The notes below the pieces were generated by a model. It was not told where the DNA came from. It saw only the letters and a program-made list of their open reading frames with translations, and ran no database searches. This document shows positions 1 through 8,272 of a DNA stretch of 40,341 bases, piece after piece (the first letter of the stretch is position 1; each line of letters starts with the position of its first letter). The stretch is from Myxococcales bacterium (GTDB lineage: Bacteria > Myxococcota_A > Polyangia > Polyangiales > Polyangiaceae), in NCBI GenBank assembly GCA_016212965.1, contig JACRDA010000120.1:1-40341 (forward strand), read 5' to 3'. Both the position numbers and the translations under genes were made by a program.

Positions 1-202
1 GCGCCGGGGCGAGCGGCGGAAGAGCGGGCGCGACGACGCCGGGCGGCGCGGCCGGCGCGTACCCCCACGAGGCCGTGGCGAGCACGTAGGGCGGGCTCGG
101 CCCCACGGGAGCCGGCGCGACGCGCGGGTGACGGGGCCCGCAGCCGACGACGAGCGCGATCACCGCGACGAGCCCGCGCATCGTCCACGGGCCAGCGTGC
201 AT
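1..202 (-). CDS. Putative lipoprotein, N-terminal part (runs off left edge)
   Basis: An open frame on the minus strand starts at the ATG at 202 (alternative ATG at 181) and runs off the left edge without a stop. From the second Met it reads MRGLVAVIALVVGCG: a short basic n-region, a hydrophobic core and a lipobox V-V-G-C. This predicts a lipoprotein lipidated at that Cys and held in a membrane. What follows is rich in Pro and Ala with no domain I recognise. It diverges from the radical SAM gene at 396, so positions 203-395 should hold promoters for both. No clear ribosome binding site separates the two starts; 181 gives the more typical signal peptide. Function unknown. Confidence 0.55.
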   Translation of the reverse strand, partial: MHAGPWTMRGLVAVIALVVGCGPRHPRVAPAPVGPSPPYVLATASWGYAPAAPPGVVAPALPPLAPA

Positions 203-395
203 CGCGCTCGAGGGGGCTGCCACTGCTCGAGTTCATAGCACGCGCGGCACGCGCGACCCGAGCGGGCCGCCCGGTCCTCACGTGGCCAGGCTACGTAGCG
301 TCACGTTGCGGCGCCGTGCGCGCGCGCGATACCCTCGAAGCACTCGCTTGCTCGTCGCCGCCCCGCTCGGCGCGGCGGCCCACAGGAGGTGCGCG

Positions 396-1775
396 ATGCA
401 GCAGCTCGTCGCTCGGCTGGGCTACGTTCCACGGACGTGCGTGTGGGAGCTCACGCGCGCGTGCAACCTCGACTGCGGGCACTGCGGCTCGATGGCGGGT
501 CGCCCGCGCCGCGGTGAGCTGACGACCGAAAGGGCGCTCGCGCTCGTCGACGAGCTCGCCGCGCTCGGCACCGAGCTCGTGACCTTCTCGGGCGGCGAGC
601 CGACCCTGCGGCGCGACTGGCCGCGGCTCGGGCGCCGCGCCACGGACCTCGGCCTCGCCGTCAACCTCGTCACGAACGGCCAGACCGCTGCGGACGCGCT
701 CGTGCGCGGCGCGCGCGAGGCCGGGCTCGTCAACGTCGCGGTGAGCCTCGACGGCCTGGGCGAGCGGCACGACGCGCTGCGCGGCCCGGGCGCCTTCGAG
801 CGCGCCTGCCGGACGGTGGCCGAGCTCGCCAGCGCCGGCCTCTGGGTCGACGTGATGTTCACCGTGCTCCGGACGAACCGGCGCGATCTCGCCGCCGTGC
901 ACGCGCTCGCCGGCCGGCTCGGCGCGCGCCGGCTGCGCGTCCAGCTCGGCAAGCCGATGGGCAACCAGAGCGAGCGCGACGACCTGACGCTTCGACCGGC
1001 GGATCTCTTGTGGCTGCTGCCCGCGCTCGGGCGGCTGGCGCGCGCGGGCGGGCCCGAGATCCGCATCGGCGACTCCGTCGGCTACTTCAGCGCCGAGGAG
1101 CGCGAGCTCCGCGGCAAGCACTGCGCGCAGGGGCACTGGACGGGGTGCTACGCGGGCTGCCAGGCCGTCGGGATCGAGAGCGACGGCGGCGTGAAGGGCT
1201 GCCTGTCCTTGCAGCCGCGCGCGGGCGAGGCCGATCCGTTCCTCGAGGGCAACGTGTCCGAGCGCTCGCTCCGAGAGATCTGGGAGCGGCCGGGCGCCTT
1301 CGCCTACAACCGCGCCTTCGACCCGGACGAGCTCGCGGGCGCGTGCCGCGCCTGCAGCCACGCCGTGCTCTGCCGCGGCGGCGCGCGCTGCGTGGCGCAC
1401 GCCTACACCGGGAGCCTCCGGCACGACCCCATGTGCTACCTCGCCGCCGCGCGCGCACGCCGCACCGAGCGCGCGACGTTCCCCGCGTCCGCCGCCGCCG
1501 CCGCGGTCCTCGCGCTAGCGGGGTGCGGGGGCAAGGCCGTCATCGACGGGGGCGGCGGCGCGAGCGGCGCGGGGGGCGACACGGGCACGAACACGACCAC
1601 GACGAGCTCGACGAGCGGCACCACCTCGAGCTCGACCATCGACTGCGCCACGGTGTGCTGCGGCTGCGACTACGGCGTGCCACCGCCGCCCGAGGTCTTC
1701 CAGGCCTGCTGCTGCGAGGGCGTGTGCTGCGAGTGCGACTACGGCACGCCGCCGCCGCCGGGATGCTGCCCGTGA
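396..1775 (+). CDS. Radical SAM/SPASM enzyme fused to a lipoprotein-like Cys-rich tail
   Basis: A 459-residue protein. The ATG at 396 is preceded by AGGAGG at 384-389, which favours it over the in-frame start at 282. Residues 1-345 are a radical SAM enzyme. The 4Fe-4S site is C23-x3-C27-x2-C30, GGEP is at 66-69, and a SPASM-type Cys-rich region (about 242-350) should bind auxiliary clusters; such enzymes usually modify peptides. Where relatives normally stop, the frame continues without a stop. A hydrophobic run ends in lipobox-like LALAGC (Cys377), then comes a Gly/Thr/Ser linker, then a 45-residue tail (1638-1772) with 12 Cys. The tail holds two copies, 23 residues apart, of VCC(G/E)CDYG(V/T)PPPP. 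An in-frame ATG at 1431 (Met346) could start a separate lipoprotein. Separately encoded enzyme/lipoprotein pairs are known, as I recall, as the rSAM/lipoprotein system of Bacteroidetes. Self-modification of the tail is inference. Confidence 0.85.
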   Translation: MQQLVARLGYVPRTCVWELTRACNLDCGHCGSMAGRPRRGELTTERALALVDELAALGTELVTFSGGEPTLRRDWPRLGRRATDLGLAVNLVTNGQTAADALVRGAREAGLVNVAVSLDGLGERHDALRGPGAFERACRTVAELASAGLWVDVMFTVLRTNRRDLAAVHALAGRLGARRLRVQLGKPMGNQSERDDLTLRPADLLWLLPALGRLARAGGPEIRIGDSVGYFSAEERELRGKHCAQGHWTGCYAGCQAVGIESDGGVKGCLSLQPRAGEADPFLEGNVSERSLREIWERPGAFAYNRAFDPDELAGACRACSHAVLCRGGARCVAHAYTGSLRHDPMCYLAAARARRTERATFPASAAAAAVLALAGCGGKAVIDGGGGASGAGGDTGTNTTTTSSTSGTTSSSTIDCATVCCGCDYGVPPPPEVFQACCCEGVCCECDYGTPPPPGCCP

Positions 1776-1803
1776 CTGCTCGGCAACTCGCCTCCAAGTA
1801 GAA

Positions 1804-1905
1804 AGAGACAACCACGGAGACGCGGAGACACGGAGAGCTGCACGGAGCCGGCGAAGTTCAGGGGCTCCTCCGTGTCACGCTCCGTGACTCCGTGACTCCG
1901 TGGTT
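1804..1905. repeat. ACCACGGAG-type inverted repeat between convergent genes
   Basis: The left arm begins AACCACGGAG (1810-1819) and continues with ACGCGGAG and ACACGGAG units. The right arm carries CTCCGTG units and ends CTCCGTGGTT (1896-1905), the exact complement of the first ten bases. The RNA could fold into a long imperfect hairpin. It lies between the stop of the radical SAM gene (1775) and that of the CRTAC1 gene (1976), where a bidirectional terminator is expected. The 16-mer AGAGACAACCACGGAG at 1804-1819 recurs exactly at 11466-11481, so this is a dispersed family. Confidence 0.6.
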
Positions 1906-1942
1906 CTGCTCGTTCCGTGTTCGGGCCAATCGCGTGACTCGA

Positions 1943-1977
1943 GGCAAACCGGGCGGCTCGGCGCGCGCGCCGAGCTC
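1943..1977 (-). repeat. 35-bp GC palindrome repeat, copy 1
   Basis: On the minus strand this reads GAGCTCGGCGCG, one variable base, then GCGCCGAGCC and GCCCGGTTTGCC. It matches 11479-11513 with a single mismatch. The centre is self-complementary (GCTCGGCGC/GCGCCGAGC) and would form a strong stem. It touches the stop codon of the CRTAC1 gene, so it may act as that gene's terminator. In the second copy it is joined directly to the ACCACGGAG motif, which suggests both are parts of one dispersed element. Confidence 0.6.
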
Positions 1978-3919
1978 AGCGGTACTCGAGCGTCGAATCG
2001 CCCTCGCGTACGGTCACGGTGTAGTTGGCGCGCACGTCCGCGAAGGTCGTGACGCTGTGGGCCGCGTCGGGCCAGCGCACCTCGAGGGCGTCGACGTCGC
2101 ACGCTTCGCCCAGGCCGAAGGTGAGCACGAAGTCGTTCTGGATGTGGCCGATGCCCGCGCCGCCCTTCACTTCCAGCGTCTGGGTGCGGCCGCCCGCCGA
2201 GACGCGCACGCGCGCGCCGATGGCCGAGCGGTTCGAGTGGCCCGCCCCGAGGCCGACGAGCCGGACGCGCAGGTAGTTCGAGCTCTGGCCGACGAGGTTG
2301 CGGTAGGCGTGGATCGCGCTGTCGCCCTCGACCGAGCCCGTGACGAGATCGAGATCGCCGTCGCCGTCGAGGTCGACGAAGTCGACGCCCTGCGTGATGG
2401 GGTGATGCGTGGCGTCGACGAGCCCGGCCGCCTCGGTGATCTCCTCGAAGGTGCCGTCCGGGAGCTGGCGCCAGAACCACGGGTGGACGCCCGGGTAGAC
2501 GGTCGAGGTGAGGTAGAGGTCCTTGCGGCCGTCGAGATCGACGTCGGCGAAGACCGGCTCGTTGTCGCCGAAGTTGTCGTAGAGGCCGAGCGGCGGGCGC
2601 GCGAGGCCCGTCGCGTCGTTGCCCGGGCGCACGAACTTGCCGCCGTCGCCCGGGTTCAGCGCGAGCTCGGTCGGATCCGAGGAGCTGCCCACGTCGCCGT
2701 GCGTGACGGTGGCGAACATGACGTCCATGTCGCCGTCGTCGTCGGCGTCCACGCATGCGACGCCGAAGTTGTTGCCGCCCAGCGACCAGGGCTGGTCGGT
2801 GATGCCGGGCGACCAGCCGCGGAGGTACGGGTTGCCGAACTGGTTGCAGGCCAGCTGCGGGGCGGGTGGCATCGGCGTGCAGCCGAGCGTCGCGGCGCAG
2901 TAGCAGCGGTACGACTCGTCGTCCGAGTAGTCCATGCGGTCGTCGTGATCGAGACCGAGGGCGCCGGCCACGTTGACGTAGGTGCCGCCGTCGAGCCGCC
3001 ACACCTGGTTGTCCTGGCGCCCGTAGCTCGCGGTGACGACATCCATGTCGCCGTCGTCGTCGAGGTCGCAGGTCGTCACGCCGAAGGTGGGCCGCCAGCG
3101 CTCCGGCGTCTTGAAGCCCCCTTCCGGAAAGTCGAGCCCGAAGAGCGCCGTCGCGTTCGTGAAGGTGCCGTCGCCCGCGCCGCGGAAGATGCGCGGCCCG
3201 AGGTGCCACTGTGAGCCCGGGGGCCCGTAGCCCCAGTGCGACATGCTCGCGGGCCAGAAGTCGAGCACGCCGTCGAGATCGGCGTCGAGCAGGGCCGCGC
3301 TCGTCGCGGGGAAGGTCGCGAGATCGAGCTCGCTCGGCGGCGCGAGGGCGAAGTGCGCCGTCCCGTCGTTGAGGAAGGCGACGCACGGATCCTGCAGCTC
3401 GGCGTTGGTCGTGAAGTCCGAGGGGCAGGTCAACACGTCGACCGAGCCGTCGCCGTCGAGGTCGCCGAGCAGAGCGATGCTCGCGCCGCGCTCCCCTGCC
3501 CCGTCGCGCGTCGCGAGCAGGCCCGCCTGGTCCGGCACGTCGACGAAGACGCGCTTCGTGCCGCTCGGGTCGCCGGGGTCGGGGCGGTTCATGAAGAGGA
3601 AGCGCACGCGCTTGCCGTCGATGAGCCCCCGGTGCGAGTCGCCGCGGAAGGCGAGCAGATCGGCGTAGCCATCGGCGTCGAGATCGGCGCTCACGACCGA
3701 CGTCGCCGCGGGCAGGAGCGCGGGCGTCGCGCCGAGCCCCACCTCGTCCGTGACCTCGACGAACCAGGGGAGCGGGGCCGCCACCTGGCTCTTGCAGACA
3801 CGGGGCGGTCGCGGGTCGGCCGCGGGCTCGGTCTCGGCCGAGCCGCACGCGGCGCCCGAGACTGTGAGGCCGATCGCGGACGAGAGGACGAGGGAGGCGC
3901 GCACGCGCTGCAGGGTCAT
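1976..3919 (-). CDS. CRTAC1-family FG-GAP/VCBS lipoprotein with ASPIC/UnbV domain
   Basis: A 647-residue exported protein. The N-terminus has a hydrophobic signal ending in a lipobox-like SGAAC, so a lipid-anchored envelope protein is likely. The body is a series of FG-GAP/VCBS repeats seen as calcium-loop motifs such as DLDADGYADLL, DLDGDGSVDVL, DLDDDGDMDVV, DADDDGDMDVM, DLDGRKDLYL and DLDGDGDLDLV, the pattern of a beta-propeller. The last roughly 80 residues, with IGARVRV, a GGAGIGHIQND-like segment and VRWPD, match the ASPIC/UnbV domain that defines CRTAC1-type proteins. A Cys cluster with CYCAATLGC interrupts the repeats midway. The role is probably extracellular binding or adhesion; no ligand can be named. 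It diverges from the gene at 4038. Confidence 0.88.
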   Translation of the reverse strand: MTLQRVRASLVLSSAIGLTVSGAACGSAETEPAADPRPPRVCKSQVAAPLPWFVEVTDEVGLGATPALLPAATSVVSADLDADGYADLLAFRGDSHRGLIDGKRVRFLFMNRPDPGDPSGTKRVFVDVPDQAGLLATRDGAGERGASIALLGDLDGDGSVDVLTCPSDFTTNAELQDPCVAFLNDGTAHFALAPPSELDLATFPATSAALLDADLDGVLDFWPASMSHWGYGPPGSQWHLGPRIFRGAGDGTFTNATALFGLDFPEGGFKTPERWRPTFGVTTCDLDDDGDMDVVTASYGRQDNQVWRLDGGTYVNVAGALGLDHDDRMDYSDDESYRCYCAATLGCTPMPPAPQLACNQFGNPYLRGWSPGITDQPWSLGGNNFGVACVDADDDGDMDVMFATVTHGDVGSSSDPTELALNPGDGGKFVRPGNDATGLARPPLGLYDNFGDNEPVFADVDLDGRKDLYLTSTVYPGVHPWFWRQLPDGTFEEITEAAGLVDATHHPITQGVDFVDLDGDGDLDLVTGSVEGDSAIHAYRNLVGQSSNYLRVRLVGLGAGHSNRSAIGARVRVSAGGRTQTLEVKGGAGIGHIQNDFVLTFGLGEACDVDALEVRWPDAAHSVTTFADVRANYTVTVREGDSTLEYR

Positions 3920-4019
3920 CGGGTCCTAGCCTATACCGACGGCGGCGGCCGTGGGCGCCATGGCCGCTGCCTGCGCGCTCGGCCGCGCTCGGCCCCTGAC
4001 GGTTGTGGCACGGTCGGGC

Positions 4020-4034
4020 CCCAGGTAACCTGGG
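4020..4034. promoter_or_regulatory. Perfect 15-bp palindrome at the ribosome-binding region of the 4038 gene
   Basis: CCCAGGT-A-ACCTGGG has 7-bp perfect arms around one base and ends three bases before the ATG at 4038. It covers the place where a Shine-Dalgarno sequence should sit (AGGT is inside the left arm). It could be an operator for a dimeric repressor or an RNA hairpin that hides the ribosome binding site. It lies in the 118-bp divergent region shared with the CRTAC1 gene. Confidence 0.4.
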
Positions 4035-4037
4035 CGC

Positions 4038-5045
4038 ATGCTTCGCTCCCGGCTGCCGCGCGCGCCCCGACTCGTGGGTGTTCTCCTCGCGGCGACCCTG
4101 TGGGCTCCGAGCGTGCTCGCGCAGGACGGCACCTCGCGGGCGACCGAGCTCTTCAAGAAGGGCCTCGACGACATGATGGCCGGGCGCTACGCGACCGGCT
4201 GCCCGGCGCTCGCCGAGAGCCAGTTTCTCGATCCACGCGTCGGCACGCTGTTCACCCTGGCCGAGTGCGAGAGCAAGGCCGGGCGCATCGCCTCCGCGAG
4301 CGCCCACTACGCCGAGTACCTGCGCGTCTACGCCCAGCTGCCGGCCGACAAGCGCGACAAGCAGCGCGGCCGCGAGGAGGTCAGCAAGGCCCAGGTCGCC
4401 GCGCTCGAGCCCCTCGTACCGAGGCTCGTGCTCGTGCTGCCACCGGACGCGCCCCCCGGGACCGTGGTGAAGCAGGACGGTGAGCTCGTCGCGGCGACGT
4501 CGCTCGGCGCGGAGCTGCGCGTCGATCCCGGCGCGCACGTGTTCACCGCGGAGGCACCGGGCAGGCCCCCGCAGGAGACGCGCATCACCGTCGACCGCGC
4601 GGAGCGCAAGCGCGTGGTCGTGCCGATCGGCGCGCCCCCGAGCGCCCCCGAGCCGAGCGAGCCGGAGCCGGACGCGCAGCCCGACGACGGCAGCACGCTG
4701 CGTGCGGCCGGCATCGCGGTCGGGGCGGCAGGCGTCGCGAGCCTCGTCGTGGGAGCCGTCACGGGCGGCCTGGCGCTGGCCGAGGCCGGCAAGACCAAGG
4801 ACGACTGCTCCGGGACGGTGTGCACGCAGGTCGGCCTCGACGCCGCCGCGCGCGCCAGGGCGCTCGGCAACGCGAGCACCGCCACGTTCGTGGTGGGCGG
4901 GGTCGGCGTCGCGGCCGGGCTCGCGATGTTCCTGCTCGCGCCCCCGGCCGAGCCGGCGCCGGGCAAGAACGGGGTCGCGCTGCGGCCCTGGGTCGGGAGC
5001 ACCGTCACCACCGGTGCGACCGTCGGTCTCGAAGGAGCTTTCTGA
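4038..5045 (+). CDS. Exported TPR-like/PEGA-like membrane protein
   Basis: A 335-residue protein of a type common in myxobacteria. It has a cleavable signal peptide (hydrophobic VGVLLAATLWAP, then VLAQ). An alpha-helical TPR-like N-terminal part (about 30-120) reads ATELFKKGLDDMMAGRY, then SQFLDPRVGTLFTLAECESK and a tail of basic helices. A PEGA-like beta region (about 130-190) follows, then a Pro/Glu linker. Two C-terminal hydrophobic segments are visible, one around GIAVGAAGVASLVVGAV and one around FVVGGVGVAAGLAMFLL. Its TGA shares a base with the ATG of the next gene (TGATG at 5043-5047), so the two are translationally coupled. No enzymatic motif is visible; a periplasmic scaffolding role is inference. 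A palindrome lies directly upstream. Confidence 0.8.
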   Translation: MLRSRLPRAPRLVGVLLAATLWAPSVLAQDGTSRATELFKKGLDDMMAGRYATGCPALAESQFLDPRVGTLFTLAECESKAGRIASASAHYAEYLRVYAQLPADKRDKQRGREEVSKAQVAALEPLVPRLVLVLPPDAPPGTVVKQDGELVAATSLGAELRVDPGAHVFTAEAPGRPPQETRITVDRAERKRVVVPIGAPPSAPEPSEPEPDAQPDDGSTLRAAGIAVGAAGVASLVVGAVTGGLALAEAGKTKDDCSGTVCTQVGLDAAARARALGNASTATFVVGGVGVAAGLAMFLLAPPAEPAPGKNGVALRPWVGSTVTTGATVGLEGAF

Positions 5046-6283
5046 TGCGCGCGTCCTCGGTCGTTGGGGCTCTGGGATTGCTGGCCGGGCTCGCCCCCGC
5101 GTGCACGGCCATGCTCGGGCTCGAGTCCGAGTACACACTCGGCACCGGCGGCGCCGGCACCGGCGGCACCGGCACCGGCGGCGGCGGACACGCGGGGATC
5201 GGCGGCGGCGGACAGGGCGGCAGCGGCGGCGGGGAGTGCCTCACGGCCGACGACTGCCCCGGAAGCGACACCACCTGTCGCTACCGCAGCTGCACCGGAC
5301 ACGAGTGCGGCATGACCGACGCGGCGGCCGACACGCCCTGCGACGAGCCCCCCGCCGGCCAGGTCTGCGACGGCACGGGGAGCTGCGTCGAGTGCAACAC
5401 CGGCGCGGACTGCTCGGGCGCGGACGACTGCGTCGGTCACGTGTGCATGGTCGCCCACTGCGGCAACGGCACCCTCGACGGCGGCGAGAGCGACACGGAC
5501 TGCGGCGGCCCGGACTGCGCGGCGTGCATCAACGGGTCGAGCTGCGCCGACGACATCGATTGCCTGAGCGGCCGCTGCGACGGCGGCACGTGCAACAACT
5601 GCGGCAGCTCGGGCGACTGCCCCACCGCGCAGCACTGCGATCCGTCGGTCGCCGGCGGTACCTGCCTCGGCGATCTGCCGAACGGCGACCCCTGCGACTT
5701 CGACACGTGGTGCCTGAGCGGACAGTGCTCGAACACCGAGCAGATCTGCTGCGACACGAGCTGCAGCGGCTCGTGCCAGAGCTGCCTGCAGGCCCTCACG
5801 GGGAGCCCGGACGGGACCTGCGACACCGTCGCTTCGGGCACCGAGTGCCAGCCCGTCGGGTGCTCGAATGCCGTCGAGACGACCGTGGCGGGAACTTGCG
5901 ACGGCAGCGGCCAGTGCGGCGGTGCACAGACGAGCCCGTGCGCCCCCTACCAGTGCGATGGGAACGGCCAGAGCTGCCGCACGAGCTGCACGTCGTCGGG
6001 CGACTGCACGTCGGGCAACTACTGCGACGGTGCGAACGACTGCGTGCCGAAGAAGGGCGCCGGCCAGCCCTGCGGACAGAACTCCGAGTGCCAGAGCGAC
6101 CAGTGCCCGTCGCAGGACGACCTGTGCTGTGCGACGAGCTGCGGCGGGCTCTGTCGGGCGTGCGTGGGCTCGAAGACGGGCGGCGCCGACGGGACCTGCG
6201 GGTTCGTCACGGCGGGCACGGACCCGGACAACGAGTGCGGCGGCGCGACGCCGAACTGCAACGGCGCCGCCGGCTGCATCTAG
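5045..6283 (+). CDS. Large Cys-rich lipoprotein with EGF/Dickkopf-like repeats
   Basis: A 412-residue protein starting at the ATG overlapping the previous stop. The signal MRASSVVGALGLLAGLAPAC ends in a lipobox-like APAC. A Gly-rich low-complexity spacer (GGAGTGGTGTGGGG type) is followed by about 340 residues dense in Cys. Recurrent blocks include ADDCPGSD, GADCSGADDC, CASCVNGS-like CAACINGS, SGDCPTAQHCD, SGQCSNTEQICC and CCATSCGGLCRAC. Such modules are common in myxobacterial surface lipoproteins and are probably disulphide-stabilised in the periplasm or on the cell surface. Start and coupling are well supported; the function is unknown. The coupled upstream TPR-like protein suggests that both act in one envelope assembly. 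Confidence 0.85.
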   Translation: MRASSVVGALGLLAGLAPACTAMLGLESEYTLGTGGAGTGGTGTGGGGHAGIGGGGQGGSGGGECLTADDCPGSDTTCRYRSCTGHECGMTDAAADTPCDEPPAGQVCDGTGSCVECNTGADCSGADDCVGHVCMVAHCGNGTLDGGESDTDCGGPDCAACINGSSCADDIDCLSGRCDGGTCNNCGSSGDCPTAQHCDPSVAGGTCLGDLPNGDPCDFDTWCLSGQCSNTEQICCDTSCSGSCQSCLQALTGSPDGTCDTVASGTECQPVGCSNAVETTVAGTCDGSGQCGGAQTSPCAPYQCDGNGQSCRTSCTSSGDCTSGNYCDGANDCVPKKGAGQPCGQNSECQSDQCPSQDDLCCATSCGGLCRACVGSKTGGADGTCGFVTAGTDPDNECGGATPNCNGAAGCI

Positions 6284-6295
6284 GCGCGGCTCCGA

Positions 6296-8272
6296 TCAGT
6301 CCTGACCGTACAGCGACGAAGGGTGAGCGGTCGCCTTGCTCGGGGTCCTCGGCGGCGGCGCGCCAGCCTGGCCCGTCGACACGGTGCTCGCTCCGGCAGA
6401 AGCCGACGCCGAGCGCGCCGCCGAGGCGCTCGCCGACGCTGCCACAGCGCTCGGCCCACCGGTGGGCGCCGAACCCGTGGCGAGCGGAGCGGCCGGCGGT
6501 GCGGGTGCGCTCGAGGCGGAGGCAGGCGCGCGGGTCGACGCCGCCGGCGTGTCCGCGTCGGCTCCCGAGCCCGATGCCGCGACCACGATCACCACGACCG
6601 CGACGAGACCGAGCGCGCCGGCGATCCCGACGGCACGCCACGGTGGTCGCCGCGGCGGTGCGGGTGGCTCGGAGATGGGCCCGGACGGGCTGGGCACGAC
6701 CTCCGGCGGGCTCGGAGCGAGCTCCGCCTCGCTGACTGCGGCGGCGCGCCGCGGGCCAGCGACGACGGTCACCGCGGTCGCGTCCACACCGGGGCGGGGC
6801 GCGTGCAGAGCGCCGTCCTGTGACGAGCCCGTCGCAGCCACGGGCGCCACCACGGCCGCAGCGGGAGCGTCCGCGGGTGCCGCAGCCGCGGACGCTGCAG
6901 CCGGGGGCGCGGGCGCCGCAAGGCCGGGAGAAGACCCCCGAGGTCGGGGAATGCCCGGGCGGGACGGGGGGGCCGCAACCACGGGGCCCGAGGCGCCCGA
7001 GGGGAGCGCGCCGCGCGCGGCCGGCGGCGGGATCTCCGGGCTGGAGGTCCGCCCGAGCGCGGCGTCGCGCACCGCCGCTAGCTCCGGGGCCGCGCCGAGC
7101 CCCGCCGCAGGGCTGCGGGGCGCGAAGAACTCGTCGGAGCGACCCCAGAGCGCGTCGTCGGTCGGGGTGACGACGCCCACCGCGTGTCCTCCCGCCTCGG
7201 GCGCGGGCGGGCCGCGGGGCCCCTCGCGCTCGGCCTCTGCGAGGAGGGCCGCCATCTTGAGCTCGGCGCGACCCGCATCCGAGAGGCTCGGCTTGCGCTC
7301 GCGGCCGCTCGTCGCCACACGCTTGTCGCGGTCCCGCGTCTCGACCGCCGCCACCTTGGCCGCGAGCTCCGCGAGCCGCCCGCTGCCGAGTCGGCGCACC
7401 CACAGCCCCACCTCGCGATGCGTGGCCGGCCGCCCCGCCGATTCGAGGGCGTCGGCCATATCGAGCGCCGTTCGCCAACGGCTGGCGGGGTCGCGCTCGA
7501 GCCCTCGCATCACGATGGCGTCGAGCTCCGGTGGACAGTCCGGCGCCACTTCCGTGGGCGGTGCGATGCGATCGTGCAGGAGCTTGTGCGTCAGCTGGAC
7601 GATGTTCTGGGCCTTCCAGAGCCGCCGCCCGGTGAGCGCCTGCCACAGGATGGCCGAGGCCGCGTAGACGTCGGTGCGCCGGTCCACGGCCAGTCCCATC
7701 ACCTGCTCGGGCGCCATGTAGGCGATCTTGCCCTTGATCTGACCGTCGCGAGTCTCGCCTAGACGGCTCGAGGCCCGCGCGACGCCGAAGTCGAGCATGC
7801 GCGGGTGGCCGTCCACGCCGACGAGGACGTTCTCCGGCGACACGTCGCGATGCACGATGTTCATCGGCTCGCCGTCCTCGTCGGTGGCCTCGTGGGCGGC
7901 GTGCAGGCCGTGCAGCGTCTCGGTGAGGATGCGCGTCACCACCGTCGGCGGAGCGCGCTCGCCCTTCTCGCGCGCAGCGCGCATGAGCGCAGCCAGGCTG
8001 AGACCCTCGACGTACTCCATGATGATGAAGAGGTCGCCCCCCTCCTCGACGAGGTCGAGCGTCGGGACGACGTTCGTGTGGCTGACGCGCGCCACGATGC
8101 GAGCCTCGTCCAGGAACATCGCCACGAAGTCCGGGCTGCGCGAGAACTGCGCGTGCATGCGCTTGACCGCGACGATGCGCCCGAATCCGCCGGCGCCCCG
8201 CATGCGGCCGAGGTGGATCGTCGCCATGCCGCCGAAGGCGATTTCGTCCGCGAGCTCGCAACGCCCGACCAT
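6296..8272 (-). CDS. Transmembrane Ser/Thr protein kinase (Hanks type)
   Basis: A 658-residue kinase read from the ATG at 8272; a GTG at 8311 in the same frame is possible. Kinase domain (about 5-280): Gly-rich loop IAFGGMATIHLG, ATP-binding Lys37 in VAVKRM, helix-C Glu in DEARIV, catalytic loop HRDVSPEN (about 141-148), DFG in LDFGVAR, and MAPEQ. Ser replaces the usual Lys after HRD-V, a variant frequent in myxobacterial kinases. A Pro/Ala-rich linker follows, then one membrane segment (about 545-567, GIAGALGLVAVVVIVVA) and an Ala/Ser/Pro-rich tail predicted outside the cytoplasm. It would phosphorylate cytoplasmic targets in response to an outside or envelope signal. It lies 170 bp downstream of the Cys-rich lipoprotein gene at 8443-9030 on the same strand. 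The longer open frame upstream is not coding. Confidence 0.92.
   Translation of the reverse strand: MVGRCELADEIAFGGMATIHLGRMRGAGGFGRIVAVKRMHAQFSRSPDFVAMFLDEARIVARVSHTNVVPTLDLVEEGGDLFIIMEYVEGLSLAALMRAAREKGERAPPTVVTRILTETLHGLHAAHEATDEDGEPMNIVHRDVSPENVLVGVDGHPRMLDFGVARASSRLGETRDGQIKGKIAYMAPEQVMGLAVDRRTDVYAASAILWQALTGRRLWKAQNIVQLTHKLLHDRIAPPTEVAPDCPPELDAIVMRGLERDPASRWRTALDMADALESAGRPATHREVGLWVRRLGSGRLAELAAKVAAVETRDRDKRVATSGRERKPSLSDAGRAELKMAALLAEAEREGPRGPPAPEAGGHAVGVVTPTDDALWGRSDEFFAPRSPAAGLGAAPELAAVRDAALGRTSSPEIPPPAARGALPSGASGPVVAAPPSRPGIPRPRGSSPGLAAPAPPAAASAAAAPADAPAAAVVAPVAATGSSQDGALHAPRPGVDATAVTVVAGPRRAAAVSEAELAPSPPEVVPSPSGPISEPPAPPRRPPWRAVGIAGALGLVAVVVIVVAASGSGADADTPAASTRAPASASSAPAPPAAPLATGSAPTGGPSAVAASASASAARSASASAGASTVSTGQAGAPPPRTPSKATAHPSSLYGQD

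Noticed and set aside
282-395. N-terminal extension of the radical SAM protein to an upstream start
   Set aside because: The extension is Arg/Ala-rich and an excellent AGGAGG site lies at the correct distance before the ATG at 396.
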